Shown piece after piece: positions 1-7,724 of a stretch of DNA of 64,000 nt (positions within the stretch are counted from its first letter, which is position 1; each line of letters opens with the position of its first letter). The notes under the pieces were generated by a model. It was not told the origin of the DNA. It saw only the letters and a program-made list of their open reading frames with translations, and did no database searches. The position numbers were made by a program, and so were the translations under genes. The DNA comes from Treponema sp. (lineage in GTDB: Bacteria > Spirochaetota > Spirochaetia > Treponematales > Treponemataceae), in assembly GCA_017617145.1 (NCBI GenBank), contig JAFZWX010000200.1, positions 1-64,000 of the forward strand, written 5' to 3'.

Positions 1-1
1 A

Positions 2-247
2 TCTATAAAATTTCTTGATGAGATATTATTAAATGCTGTTTACAATCATCATGCCGAAAATGAACATCCAAAGAAAGGTGATGAAAAATCTTCTTTTGAT
101 TATTATGATTATCAACTAACCTTAAATGGGAAACATTATAAAGTGATATTAACAATAAAGAATGTTCAGGGACAGGGAAGTATTTATTATCATCACTATC
201 TTGATAGTATAAAAATAGAACCGTCCTCAAGCATGATTCAGCCCTAA
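2..247 (+). CDS. C-terminal fragment of a possible phage-type polyvalent protein (LPD3/PBECR-like)
   Basis: The frame is open from the left edge to a TAA at 245-247, giving 81 residues without a start in the window. The segment FDYYDYQLTLNGKHYKVILT followed by a YYHHYLDSIKIE stretch has the aromatic-strand, NGK-Y-V, Y-H-L layout I associate with the C-terminal domain of large polyvalent phage or mobile-element proteins (LPD3) and barnase/EndoU-like phage nucleases. That match is from memory and is weak. It is the only plus-strand gene in the first 46 kb, so it probably belongs to an accessory element to the left. The -1 frame stays open from 244 to 300, so a small indel near the stop is possible. 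The overlapping minus-strand frame at 3-230 is histidine-rich and looks non-coding. Confidence 0.4.
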   Translation, partial: SIKFLDEILLNAVYNHHAENEHPKKGDEKSSFDYYDYQLTLNGKHYKVILTIKNVQGQGSIYYHHYLDSIKIEPSSSMIQP

Positions 248-275
248 AACAGGGTACTGAGCTTTTATTGGACGG
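221..275. other. Imperfect hairpin straddling the stop codon of the left-edge gene
   Basis: CCGTCC (221-226) pairs with GGACGG (270-275). Nested inside are AAGC/GCTT, TCAG/CTGA and CCCT/AGGG around an AAAAC loop. The helices are in proper nested order, separated by short bulges. There is no T-run directly after the 3' arm, so it is not a standard intrinsic terminator. The stop TAA lies in the apical loop. No integron attC core (RYYYAAC/GTTRRRY) was seen. Confidence 0.5.
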
Positions 276-365
276 CTCAACGGAAGCTTTCGCTACCTAA
301 ATTAAATATATCATATTATCTTAAAATGTCAATACAAAGTTTTGTTGTACCAATATCTTTAGATA

Positions 366-457
366 GATTCCCGTGTCAAGCACGGGAATGACACGGTAAT
401 GTCAAGCATGGGAATGACATTGGGCTATAGATTCCCGGGTCAAGCCCGAGAATGACA
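366..457. repeat. Cluster of REP-like palindromes overlapping a gene 3' end
   Basis: Two full palindromes are present: GATTCCCGTGTCAAGCACGG onward (366-393) and GATTCCCGGGTCAAGCCCGA onward (430-457). Both end in AATGACA. A half copy, TCAAGCATGGGAATGACA, lies between them at about 402-419. The same unit recurs at 40271-40337, 54740-54795 and 63897-63963. The cluster enters the neighbouring minus-strand gene and encodes its last residues. It could also fold as a terminator. Confidence 0.85.
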
Positions 458-2885
458 GGAGGGGGGATTGATTATCTTCCAAAATATTACGCATCAAGTC
501 CATCTTACTTTGCTTAATATCCTTTGGAAGAACCTTTGATTGATGAGGATAATACATTTCTTCAATCTCTTGTTTTGTTACACCAAGCGTATCTCTAGTA
601 TGACCTGAAGTAAAACCAGGAAGAGAGATACCTGGCTTTATCAATACCCTTACTACACTATAAGGAGAACCAAGATTAATTCTATATGCTTGTTCTTGAG
701 ATAAAGCAGAACAATCTACATAACCTAAACCTCCTGTAATAATATTTTCTGAAACATTTTTAAATGTTACAAAAGAATCATTACTTCCTCCAGATAAACT
801 CTCTGGTGCTTCATAGTTAAAATCAACAACCCCGTAACAACATCCCGCGCGGATACCTGCCATACTAACAGAACAAACAACATTCGTCAAGAGTCCAAGA
901 ACATTTTTAGTCGTTTTTTTGGTTCCTTCTATCTTAACATTTTTTATACTAGTTTTATGCTTAGTATTAGAGTTCATTACCAAAGCGGCATTGATATCAA
1001 GAGAATAAGCATTACCATTATAAGTATTCCCTGTATACATCGAACCTCCGTTCAAATAATCTCTGGCATCAAAGTCAAAATTGTCTGTAAAATCTAAAAC
1101 TAACTTATCGCCTTTATCACAACTATAGTATTTTGTGATAAGTGTGTCAATATCGTAACCATATAAATTTTCCCATCCTAATAAACTTGTATCAAGGTTA
1201 ATTACAGAAAATTTGATATTCATGTTTGGTAATTCCGAAGCATCTTGTTGATTTTTTACAAACAAATCATACACAGATGAAAAACTATCCTTTCCATAAA
1301 CTGTTCCAGAAATATTTGTATTTGCAAGATTTTCAAATTTCACATCACCAATGATTCCGGATTTGTATGTGCTATTATTTAACTCCTCACCACCTAATGA
1401 ATAATTCTGTGGCATCTTTACAACATTCTTTTTACTATCCGATGCTTCATATGAAATCTTTAATGCATTCAAGACATCCGGATTACCTCCATCCCACCAA
1501 TCCATAAATGTCACAATTTTTACTCCAGGGATAATTTCTGTTTCAACAGTCTTACCCTCATCAGCAGAAGTAAGTTTATCCTCATTATAACGTGTATAGT
1601 ATTCATTTAACAAGTCAGTATTTGACTTGCCAGCTGTTTCCTGTGCTGCGAAATCCATTTTAAATGGCATATTGTTATAATTTGCGACAAGCGTCACATT
1701 GCTATTATCCCCAATCTTATCCTTAATTGCCTGCCATGTTTCGATAAAGGCAAAAACATCAACACTTTCAGCACCTGCTGGAATTGACAATTGAATCTTT
1801 TCAATACCTGTAAGATCCGCATTTTCAATATTTTCACCAACAGTAAAGTTTTTAACTGTTTGTGCTGCATTATCATAAGCTTCTTTTGCAGCAACAGCAT
1901 CATTATATTTTTGTTCAACCGTAGCTTTTTCGTTATTAACAAAACGACTTTCTGCACCTTTATATGTAGCCTGAGCAGTTCTGAAATTACTTTCCGCACC
2001 GTTTACAAATTCATTCTTTGCACTGTTATATGTTGCCAATGCATCATCACGATCACTTTTCTGATTATTTGCTTCGGTTTGTGCATTAGTAATAAGAGTT
2101 CTTACTTGCTCCTCCGAATAATTTCCATTGAATACATAGTTATCTTTAAAATCTTCAACTACATCTTTCGCAAAATTTACCAATTTATCATATTCAGTCC
2201 TTGTCAAAGCACCCAAAGAATTCTTATATGTGTTATATGCTTTTAAATATGTGTCATCAGCAGGCTTTTCTTCATTTCCATATGCACCCTCATACGTGCC
2301 ATATGCTCCATCATATGTATTATATGCACCTTCATATTCACGCCATGCACTTGCATATGGACCTGTTTTATAATTGTCATACTCTTTCTTTTTTGCATCA
2401 GCAGTATTATACTTATCTGGGAATAAATCTTTGTTTGTATCATCAAGAGTAATATCTCTTTTTTCCTCTATCTGCTTAACAGATTTTGTAAGCTTTGAAA
2501 GTTTTGCAACATCTTCACCATTTACTGGATTTGCAAGACTTTTAACATCATCAGCAACCAAAGCATTTCTTACCTTATTCAAAACATCAACATATGGCTT
2601 AACAATCGGATCATCCTTATATTTATCCAAAATGTTAAGTATTGTTTGCATACTGTTAATGGAATCTTCAAATGTAGCTGTGCTCAAAGCACTAATAACA
2701 GTTTTATCTTCTTGTTCTATTGTTTGTGGCCACATTGGATTTGGATCCTGCTTTGTTTCGTTTTTTGAACCAGAAAGAATATCGCAGGATGTTACAAAAA
2801 GAAATGTAATGCTAAAAAATATAAGAAGGGCTTTTACTGCCCCCCTGGTTATTTGTATAGGTGATTTATTGATTTGTGTTTTCAT
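402..2885 (-). CDS. Large treponemal lipoprotein with coiled region and REP-encoded C-terminus
   Basis: 827 residues. The N-terminus has a basic segment, a hydrophobic stretch and a lipobox ending in FVTSC, so Cys34 is the likely lipidated residue and the protein is probably envelope-anchored. Residues about 130-345 are rich in A, E, K, Y and N and probably helical, including three heptapeptide units of the form GAYGTYE near 181-203. The rest has no domain I recognise. The last 20 or so residues (including SFSGLTRES) come from the palindromic repeat cluster at 402-457, so the original C-terminus was probably replaced or extended. The start has no clear ribosome-binding site, but an extended -10 (TGCTATAAT) lies only 6 bases upstream. 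Function unknown. Confidence 0.75.
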   Translation of the reverse strand: MKTQINKSPIQITRGAVKALLIFFSITFLFVTSCDILSGSKNETKQDPNPMWPQTIEQEDKTVISALSTATFEDSINSMQTILNILDKYKDDPIVKPYVDVLNKVRNALVADDVKSLANPVNGEDVAKLSKLTKSVKQIEEKRDITLDDTNKDLFPDKYNTADAKKKEYDNYKTGPYASAWREYEGAYNTYDGAYGTYEGAYGNEEKPADDTYLKAYNTYKNSLGALTRTEYDKLVNFAKDVVEDFKDNYVFNGNYSEEQVRTLITNAQTEANNQKSDRDDALATYNSAKNEFVNGAESNFRTAQATYKGAESRFVNNEKATVEQKYNDAVAAKEAYDNAAQTVKNFTVGENIENADLTGIEKIQLSIPAGAESVDVFAFIETWQAIKDKIGDNSNVTLVANYNNMPFKMDFAAQETAGKSNTDLLNEYYTRYNEDKLTSADEGKTVETEIIPGVKIVTFMDWWDGGNPDVLNALKISYEASDSKKNVVKMPQNYSLGGEELNNSTYKSGIIGDVKFENLANTNISGTVYGKDSFSSVYDLFVKNQQDASELPNMNIKFSVINLDTSLLGWENLYGYDIDTLITKYYSCDKGDKLVLDFTDNFDFDARDYLNGGSMYTGNTYNGNAYSLDINAALVMNSNTKHKTSIKNVKIEGTKKTTKNVLGLLTNVVCSVSMAGIRAGCCYGVVDFNYEAPESLSGGSNDSFVTFKNVSENIITGGLGYVDCSALSQEQAYRINLGSPYSVVRVLIKPGISLPGFTSGHTRDTLGVTKQEIEEMYYPHQSKVLPKDIKQSKMDLMRNILEDNQSPLLSFSGLTRESIAQCHSHA
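2278..2341 (-). repeat. 21-base tandem repeat inside the lipoprotein gene
   Basis: Three imperfect 21-base units on the plus strand begin CATATGCACC, CATATGCTCC and TATATGCACC. On the coding strand each encodes a heptapeptide close to GAYGTYE, giving a tyrosine-rich patch at residues 181-203. Because the unit is a multiple of three, copy-number changes would keep the frame. Confidence 0.7.
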
Positions 2886-2891
2886 AGTTAA

Positions 2892-2900
2892 ATTATAGCA
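2892..2900 (-). promoter_or_regulatory. Extended -10 element close to the lipoprotein start codon
   Basis: On the minus strand TGCTATAAT ends six bases before the ATG at 2885. A weak -35 (TTTCCC) could sit 18 bases upstream. If used, transcription would start at or next to the ATG, giving a leaderless or nearly leaderless mRNA. This would fit the missing Shine-Dalgarno sequence. Confidence 0.4.
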
Positions 2901-2930
2901 TGAAATAAGGGATTTGGGAAATGATTTTTT

Positions 2931-2960
2931 TGTGGATTGCTTCGTCGCGCGCAGATAGGC
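2931..2960. repeat. Degenerate fragment of the GGATTGC..CTTCGTCG repeat family
   Basis: TGGATTGCTTCGTCGCGCG resembles the 5' part of the dispersed repeat whose better copies are at 11249-11277 and 29671-29699. The AATGACG end is lost. It fills the short gap between the LysM protein and the lipoprotein gene. Confidence 0.4.
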
Positions 2961-2964
2961 CTAC

Positions 2965-3918
2965 TTAGTTTCTCGGTGCCTTAGCCGGATCAATTGGCTG
3001 ACCATTCTGGAAGACCATAAATGTTATGCCTGGTTTTCCGGAAATTGGGTCTGTGCCGGCTGTGCCTAGCTGCTGGTTGTAGACTACGTAATCACCTTTT
3101 TTAACGCTTACTGAACCAAGACCGGTGTATGTATAGATTACACCGGTTTTTGATTGTACAAAGAGAACCTGACCAAAGCCGCGGTATACTCCTACATACA
3201 TTACTGTTCCTTCGCGGATGCAGACTACAGGCTCATTTACCTGGGCGCTGAGCTGTACACCGCCTACCTTTCCTTTTACCTGTGTTACTGTCGGATTTTT
3301 TACAGGCCATACGGTGTTCTTGTCGGCTGTGACTGTTGTGCCGTAAGTGCGGGTGTCTGGAGCGGTTGTTGTGGTGGTTGAAGTGCCTGTATTTGCTGGT
3401 TCTGCGACCCCTTCGACAGGCTCAGAGACCGTAGACTTGCTTGTTGTTCCTGTGCTTGCTATAGAGGCACTTGTATATATCTTTAATTTTTGTCCAACTT
3501 TAATTACTGAATTTGAATCTAAACCATTCAAAGCCATGAACTCTGCCAAAGTCATTCCGTTCTTTTTGGAAATGCTGTACATTGTGTCGCCTTTTACGAC
3601 TGTGTATTCTTTTGTGGCTCTAGTTGAAGAAAGAGTTGCGCTGCCTGAAGTTGTAGCTTTATTGTCTGTGGCAAGGGCTGCAGCATTACTGATATCGGCA
3701 GAAGGAATCTTAAGCTTTTGCCCTACTTTAATTACATCATTTTCTGAAAGATTATTTGCGGCGCGTAATTCGGCTACAGTAATTTGATATTTGCGGCTGA
3801 TTGAATATAAGGTGTCACCTTTTTCTACTTTGTAGGTTGTGTCTGCAAAAAGAGAGATTGTTGCTGCAAAAAGAATTGCACATATTAAAAGTGATTTCTT
3901 CAAAAATGATAACTTCAT
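2965..3918 (-). CDS. Exported protein with two LysM domains and a degenerate M23 (LytM) domain
   Basis: 317 residues. A signal peptide (about 1-25, ending LFA) is followed by LysM repeats at about 28-73 and 104-149, each with the VxKGDTxYSIS start and VGQKLKI end. A Ser/Thr/Pro-rich linker then leads to a LytM-like domain (about 205-317). LysM binds peptidoglycan glycan, and M23 domains are normally zinc endopeptidases. Here the expected HxxxD and HxH metal ligands are not visible: YTYTGLG stands where YxHL is usual, and ITFMVFQNGQPIDP replaces LHFEI. It is therefore more likely an EnvC/NlpD-like regulator or wall-binding factor than an enzyme. The linker contains SEPVEG, encoded by a repeat-like segment. 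Confidence 0.85.
   Translation of the reverse strand: MKLSFLKKSLLICAILFAATISLFADTTYKVEKGDTLYSISRKYQITVAELRAANNLSENDVIKVGQKLKIPSADISNAAALATDNKATTSGSATLSSTRATKEYTVVKGDTMYSISKKNGMTLAEFMALNGLDSNSVIKVGQKLKIYTSASIASTGTTSKSTVSEPVEGVAEPANTGTSTTTTTAPDTRTYGTTVTADKNTVWPVKNPTVTQVKGKVGGVQLSAQVNEPVVCIREGTVMYVGVYRGFGQVLFVQSKTGVIYTYTGLGSVSVKKGDYVVYNQQLGTAGTDPISGKPGITFMVFQNGQPIDPAKAPRN
3407..3433. repeat. SEPVEG-encoding repeat-like insert in the LysM protein linker
   Basis: CCCCTTCGACAGGCTCAGAG plus GACC matches a short dispersed palindromic sequence I know from many bacterial genomes, which usually encodes SEPVEG or VPELVEG. Here it is in frame within the low-complexity linker of the LysM protein. The family match is from memory. 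Confidence 0.45.
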
Positions 3919-3945
3919 ATATAGATTATCGGCATGGCGGGAGCT

Positions 3946-5166
3946 TTAATTTACAAGTTCATGAAATAATTTATTTACTTCGATACCGCTGATTTTTTCG
4001 TCGATCGGGTAAAGTTCAAGCATTCCATCGCGGCCGCCCTGAAGATGACTTGAAGTAATTCCGTGTCTAATAGAAATATCAGCTTCCATTAATGCCGAAA
4101 GGTGGTCCGAAATGCGTACAAGTCTTCCATCAACTGGGCTAAAGGAATCTTTATTATACTTGCCGTTTAATTCTTCCCAGGTAACTTTTTGAACTTTGCC
4201 ATCCTTGCCTTTAATTCTGTCGGTAAACTCATCGCTTGTATAATAAATTACTTCATCAACATAAGATTTATCCATAAGAGGAACAAGCTCTTTGTTTACA
4301 ATTTCATCTTCAATTTTTTTTACGATATTCGGAAGCGCATCTGTAGCCTGTTTTACAGGAGAAATAATATCTCGGGTAACAGATTCCGGTAAATCATGAA
4401 AGAGTGCACTAAAATAATTGTTTACTACTCGTCTTTCACACATATCAGGATTTGTTTCTCGTCCAAGCAGCAGTGTCATTATTGCAACAAAAAAGCAGTG
4501 TCCAAGAACAGAGGTTGCAGGAACACGAGGAGTCTGATTCCAGCGGGTCTGAAAACGAAGCTGTTCAATTTTAAGAAGAAAATCAAATTCCTTCTGACGG
4601 GTCATAAGCTTCTGTAAACCTTCCAGATCCAAATATGGCTGAATATCTGCCTTAAGATCACTTTCAATTTTTGAAAATCTTTCCTTTTCATTTACAACAC
4701 TAAGCATTTCAAGCTCGCGGATTGTTGAATACTTATGTGCGGCATTATAAACATGAATTGAAGCTGCTAAATCATCAGGAATTTTGAACGACCCCGCCTT
4801 TTGCCCGATATAAATCGTAAACTCCGAAAAAAGTGAATCATCCGTAATAAGCTGGCGGTATTGTTTTAAAACCCATTCATTGAGCCTCATATATTCACGT
4901 GTAAACTCTTTTTTAAGCATCTGCTGGACAGGAGCTTTAATATCGCACAAGGCAATTTTTTTAAGAAGGTCAAACAGCGAAGCATAAGCCATCCATTTCC
5001 AGTTTATTTTATTTCCTTTTTTTTCTTCGAATTTTCCGATTATATAGGCAATAACCATTTTTTCGCCGGCTTTATCCATTTCGACTAAATCGAACGGTCT
5101 TATAAGGTCATTCCAGCGCTGAATAGAAAATCCTTCGAATATTTTGAGAATGAGTTGTTTATCCAT
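3946..5166 (-). CDS. HD-domain phosphohydrolase (YfbR-like)
   Basis: 406 residues. The middle holds an HD-domain pattern: His223 in VLGHCFF, His257-Asp258 in ALFHDLPE, and a later Asp in RLVRISDHLSALMEAD. This is the H..HD..D metal-binding layout of HD hydrolases. LPESVTRDIISPVK after the HD pair is typical of the YfbR/nucleotidase branch, which cleaves deoxynucleoside monophosphates, but the exact substrate cannot be read from the sequence. The first 200 residues are helical and unrecognised, so the protein is about twice the length of YfbR. It follows the 267-residue helical protein by six bases and is probably in the recN operon. Confidence 0.75.
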   Translation of the reverse strand: MDKQLILKIFEGFSIQRWNDLIRPFDLVEMDKAGEKMVIAYIIGKFEEKKGNKINWKWMAYASLFDLLKKIALCDIKAPVQQMLKKEFTREYMRLNEWVLKQYRQLITDDSLFSEFTIYIGQKAGSFKIPDDLAASIHVYNAAHKYSTIRELEMLSVVNEKERFSKIESDLKADIQPYLDLEGLQKLMTRQKEFDFLLKIEQLRFQTRWNQTPRVPATSVLGHCFFVAIMTLLLGRETNPDMCERRVVNNYFSALFHDLPESVTRDIISPVKQATDALPNIVKKIEDEIVNKELVPLMDKSYVDEVIYYTSDEFTDRIKGKDGKVQKVTWEELNGKYNKDSFSPVDGRLVRISDHLSALMEADISIRHGITSSHLQGGRDGMLELYPIDEKISGIEVNKLFHELVN

Positions 5167-5172
5167 GATTTT

Positions 5173-5976
5173 TTAGTTACTCAAGCCTTTCTTCTGGTCG
5201 GAGTCCATTTTATCCTTCCAGACCATAGCCTTCTTCTTTACTTCTTCTGCTTCGTTTGTACGGCCAATAACTATATAAAGTTTGCGTAGTGCTAAAAGAT
5301 ATTTTATTGCATCGCGCATATCATCAATACGACGTGTAGAAAGTTCATAGCGGTCACGATAGCCGTTTGCAGCTTTATCAAGAAGTTTTTGAACCATTCT
5401 TACATAAAGAACAGTTGTTTCATAATCCTGTGCACGAGGATCAAAAAAATCTTTTCCGGCAGTTTTCATATCAATAAGATTTTTTGAAACTGTTGCAAAA
5501 CGTCCTTCAAGCTCTATAAAAGACCATTTCCACTTACTGTTATCACCAAACGCATCTTTAAGAATCTGAATTTCTAGTCCAAGCTTACGCACAACAAGAT
5601 ATCGCTTAATAACATTTACATTTGTAATTCGTTCATGATAAGGAATAAGATCTGAATATGGACAGTCAATTACGTTTGAAACAATTTCTTCAAGATAGAT
5701 GATTGCTTTGTAAAGCATTTTTCGTGCATCATTCAAAGCATCATTATTCTTAACTTCCATAAGCTTAAGAGAAAGGCTGTTTTGTGCAACATAAAGGGAG
5801 GCAACATAAATCATATCTTCACAAAGAAGAAGCTTTTTATACTCAAGACCAATATCACCTTCGTGCATGGCATTACGCATTGTTTTTTCTTTTTCTAGAG
5901 TCTGAGTAATTTTGTCTTTGTACGGCTGGATACATTCATTAAAATGTAACCTTGTCTCTTCTGAAATCTTTGCCAT
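5173..5976 (-). CDS. Unrecognised helical cytoplasmic protein, probably spirochaete-specific
   Basis: 267 residues, no signal peptide or membrane segment. The composition (many K, E, L, D) and regular heptad-like spacing suggest an all-helical fold, perhaps TPR-like or coiled. I recognise no catalytic motif. The ATG overlaps the recN stop codon (TGATG), so the two are translationally coupled, and the HD protein follows closely. The position suggests a conserved operon partner of RecN or the HD hydrolase, but no function is inferred. Confidence 0.7.
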   Translation of the reverse strand: MAKISEETRLHFNECIQPYKDKITQTLEKEKTMRNAMHEGDIGLEYKKLLLCEDMIYVASLYVAQNSLSLKLMEVKNNDALNDARKMLYKAIIYLEEIVSNVIDCPYSDLIPYHERITNVNVIKRYLVVRKLGLEIQILKDAFGDNSKWKWSFIELEGRFATVSKNLIDMKTAGKDFFDPRAQDYETTVLYVRMVQKLLDKAANGYRDRYELSTRRIDDMRDAIKYLLALRKLYIVIGRTNEAEEVKKKAMVWKDKMDSDQKKGLSN

Positions 5977-7724
5977 CAGAATCCTCCGCTGTATTTTTCG
6001 AGCATTGCTCTTGCGTGTCCGAGTGACTGTTCTGTATCTGAGTCGCCCGAAAGCATTCTTGCAATCTCTGCTACCCTTTCTTCTCCTGTAACATTATGAA
6101 CGTTTGAAGAAGTAATTCCTCCCGTAACAGCTTTTTCTATCTTTATTTGATTATCGGCATAAACTGCAATACTGGCTAGATGTGTAATGCAAAAAATTTG
6201 ACGATTTTTTGCAAGGTTCTTCATGTGTAAACCAACGGCTACTGCTACCTCACCGCCTATTCCAGTATCAATTTCGTCGAAAATCAAAGTTTCAACACTA
6301 TCATTTTGAGCGAAAATCGTTTTTAAAGCAAGCATTACACGCGAAAGTTCACCGCCAGAAGCAATTTTTGCAAGTGGAAGAAGCGGAGTACCAGGATTTG
6401 CACTGATAAGGAATTCAATGTTGTCTTTACCGTAAGGACCACATTTTTGTGCAACATCATTTCCTTCTTTTTCTACGAGACTTACTCCAAAATGAGTTCC
6501 CTTCATACCAAGTTTTGCAAGAATTGAATCAACTTCAATCGAAAGCTGGTCGGCACATGCCTTACGTTTTTTAGTAATGACATCTGCACGTAAAAGGATT
6601 TCTTTTTCAAGTTCTTTAATTTGTGCTGTAAGTTTATCTTTTGCCCCTGCTCCTTCTGCATTTTCATCTATAAATTTCTGAGCCTGAGTGCAATAATCAA
6701 ATACTTCACTAAGAGGGGCATTTACAGAAGAAGCATATTTTTTCTTTAGATTATATATGAGAGAAAGACGTTCCTGAACTTGAGCTAAACGAGCCGGGTC
6801 AAATACAAGCTTACTTTGATATGAAGAATACTCTGCCGCAATATCAGAAAGCTCGTAGAATGAAGATTCAAGTCGTTCATCAAGGGTATGTACATCTTTA
6901 TCTACATCAGAAATCTGGGAAGAAGCACGACGAATTTTTTTAAGCAGATCAATTACAGAGCCTTCTCCATCATCAAGAATCTTCCCGATTTCATCTACGC
7001 CAGAATAAAGTTTTTCGTATGAAAGAAGTCTGGTTTCTTCTTCTTCAAGCTGAATATCTTCATCCTTTTTAAGTTTTGCGTCATTAATTTCCTGAACAGC
7101 AAAAGTGGACATGTCTAGTTTTCGCAAGCGTTCACTTTCCGAAAGAGAATACTGTTCAAGCTGGCGTCGTAGAGAAACTAAAAGTGCGTACTTTTTTGTA
7201 AAATCCTCTACTTCACTTACGATGCCTGCCCTGCTGTCAAGGAATTTTCTGTGTTCAGGAACCTTCATAAGCGACTGATGTTCGTGCTGTCCGTGAATAT
7301 CTACTAAAAATGAAGAAAAAGCCGCAAGGTCGCCGCGGGTTACAGGAGTATCGTTTATCCAAGCTCCAGATTTTCCAGTGTCGCGTATAAAGCGTCGTAG
7401 AAGTACGCGGTTATTTTCTATTTGTATTCCGTGCTGGTCAAGCCATTCCAGAGCATTTGAAGGTTCGTCGTCGTCACCAAGTTGCCGTACAGTAATATCC
7501 GAAGGCAATACAAAAGTTCCGCTAACAGAAGCTTCGTTTTTACCGGCTCTGATTTGTGAAGTTTCGGCCTTTCCTCCAAGCAGAAATGAAAGAGCACCAA
7601 TAAGAATTGATTTACCGGCTCCAGTTTCTCCACTTAAAACTGTAAAGCCTTTTTCAAATTCTAGAAAATCATTTTCTATAAGAGCAAAATCTTTAATGTT
7701 TAATTCCTCAAGCATAAGGTTCAC
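5976..7724 (-). CDS. recN: DNA repair protein RecN
   Basis: 582 residues, close to the usual length of this SMC-like ATPase, which acts in double-strand break repair. The N-terminal half carries the Walker A motif GETGAGKSILIGALSFLLGG (about 33-52). A long coiled-coil region fills the middle. The C-terminal half has the ABC signature ASGGELSRVMLAL, Walker B LIFDEIDTGIGGEVA and a final CITHLASIA switch segment. RecN bridges and holds DNA ends in the cytoplasm. It overlaps nadK by 17 bases at its start and the next gene by one base at its stop. The nadK-recN pairing is common in bacteria. Confidence 0.96.
   Translation of the reverse strand: MNLMLEELNIKDFALIENDFLEFEKGFTVLSGETGAGKSILIGALSFLLGGKAETSQIRAGKNEASVSGTFVLPSDITVRQLGDDDEPSNALEWLDQHGIQIENNRVLLRRFIRDTGKSGAWINDTPVTRGDLAAFSSFLVDIHGQHEHQSLMKVPEHRKFLDSRAGIVSEVEDFTKKYALLVSLRRQLEQYSLSESERLRKLDMSTFAVQEINDAKLKKDEDIQLEEEETRLLSYEKLYSGVDEIGKILDDGEGSVIDLLKKIRRASSQISDVDKDVHTLDERLESSFYELSDIAAEYSSYQSKLVFDPARLAQVQERLSLIYNLKKKYASSVNAPLSEVFDYCTQAQKFIDENAEGAGAKDKLTAQIKELEKEILLRADVITKKRKACADQLSIEVDSILAKLGMKGTHFGVSLVEKEGNDVAQKCGPYGKDNIEFLISANPGTPLLPLAKIASGGELSRVMLALKTIFAQNDSVETLIFDEIDTGIGGEVAVAVGLHMKNLAKNRQIFCITHLASIAVYADNQIKIEKAVTGGITSSNVHNVTGEERVAEIARMLSGDSDTEQSLGHARAMLEKYSGGF

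Noticed and set aside
221..300. Integron attC site
   Set aside because: The hairpin has nested bulged helices like attC, but no RYYYAAC/GTTRRRY core pair and no integrase or cassette array nearby.
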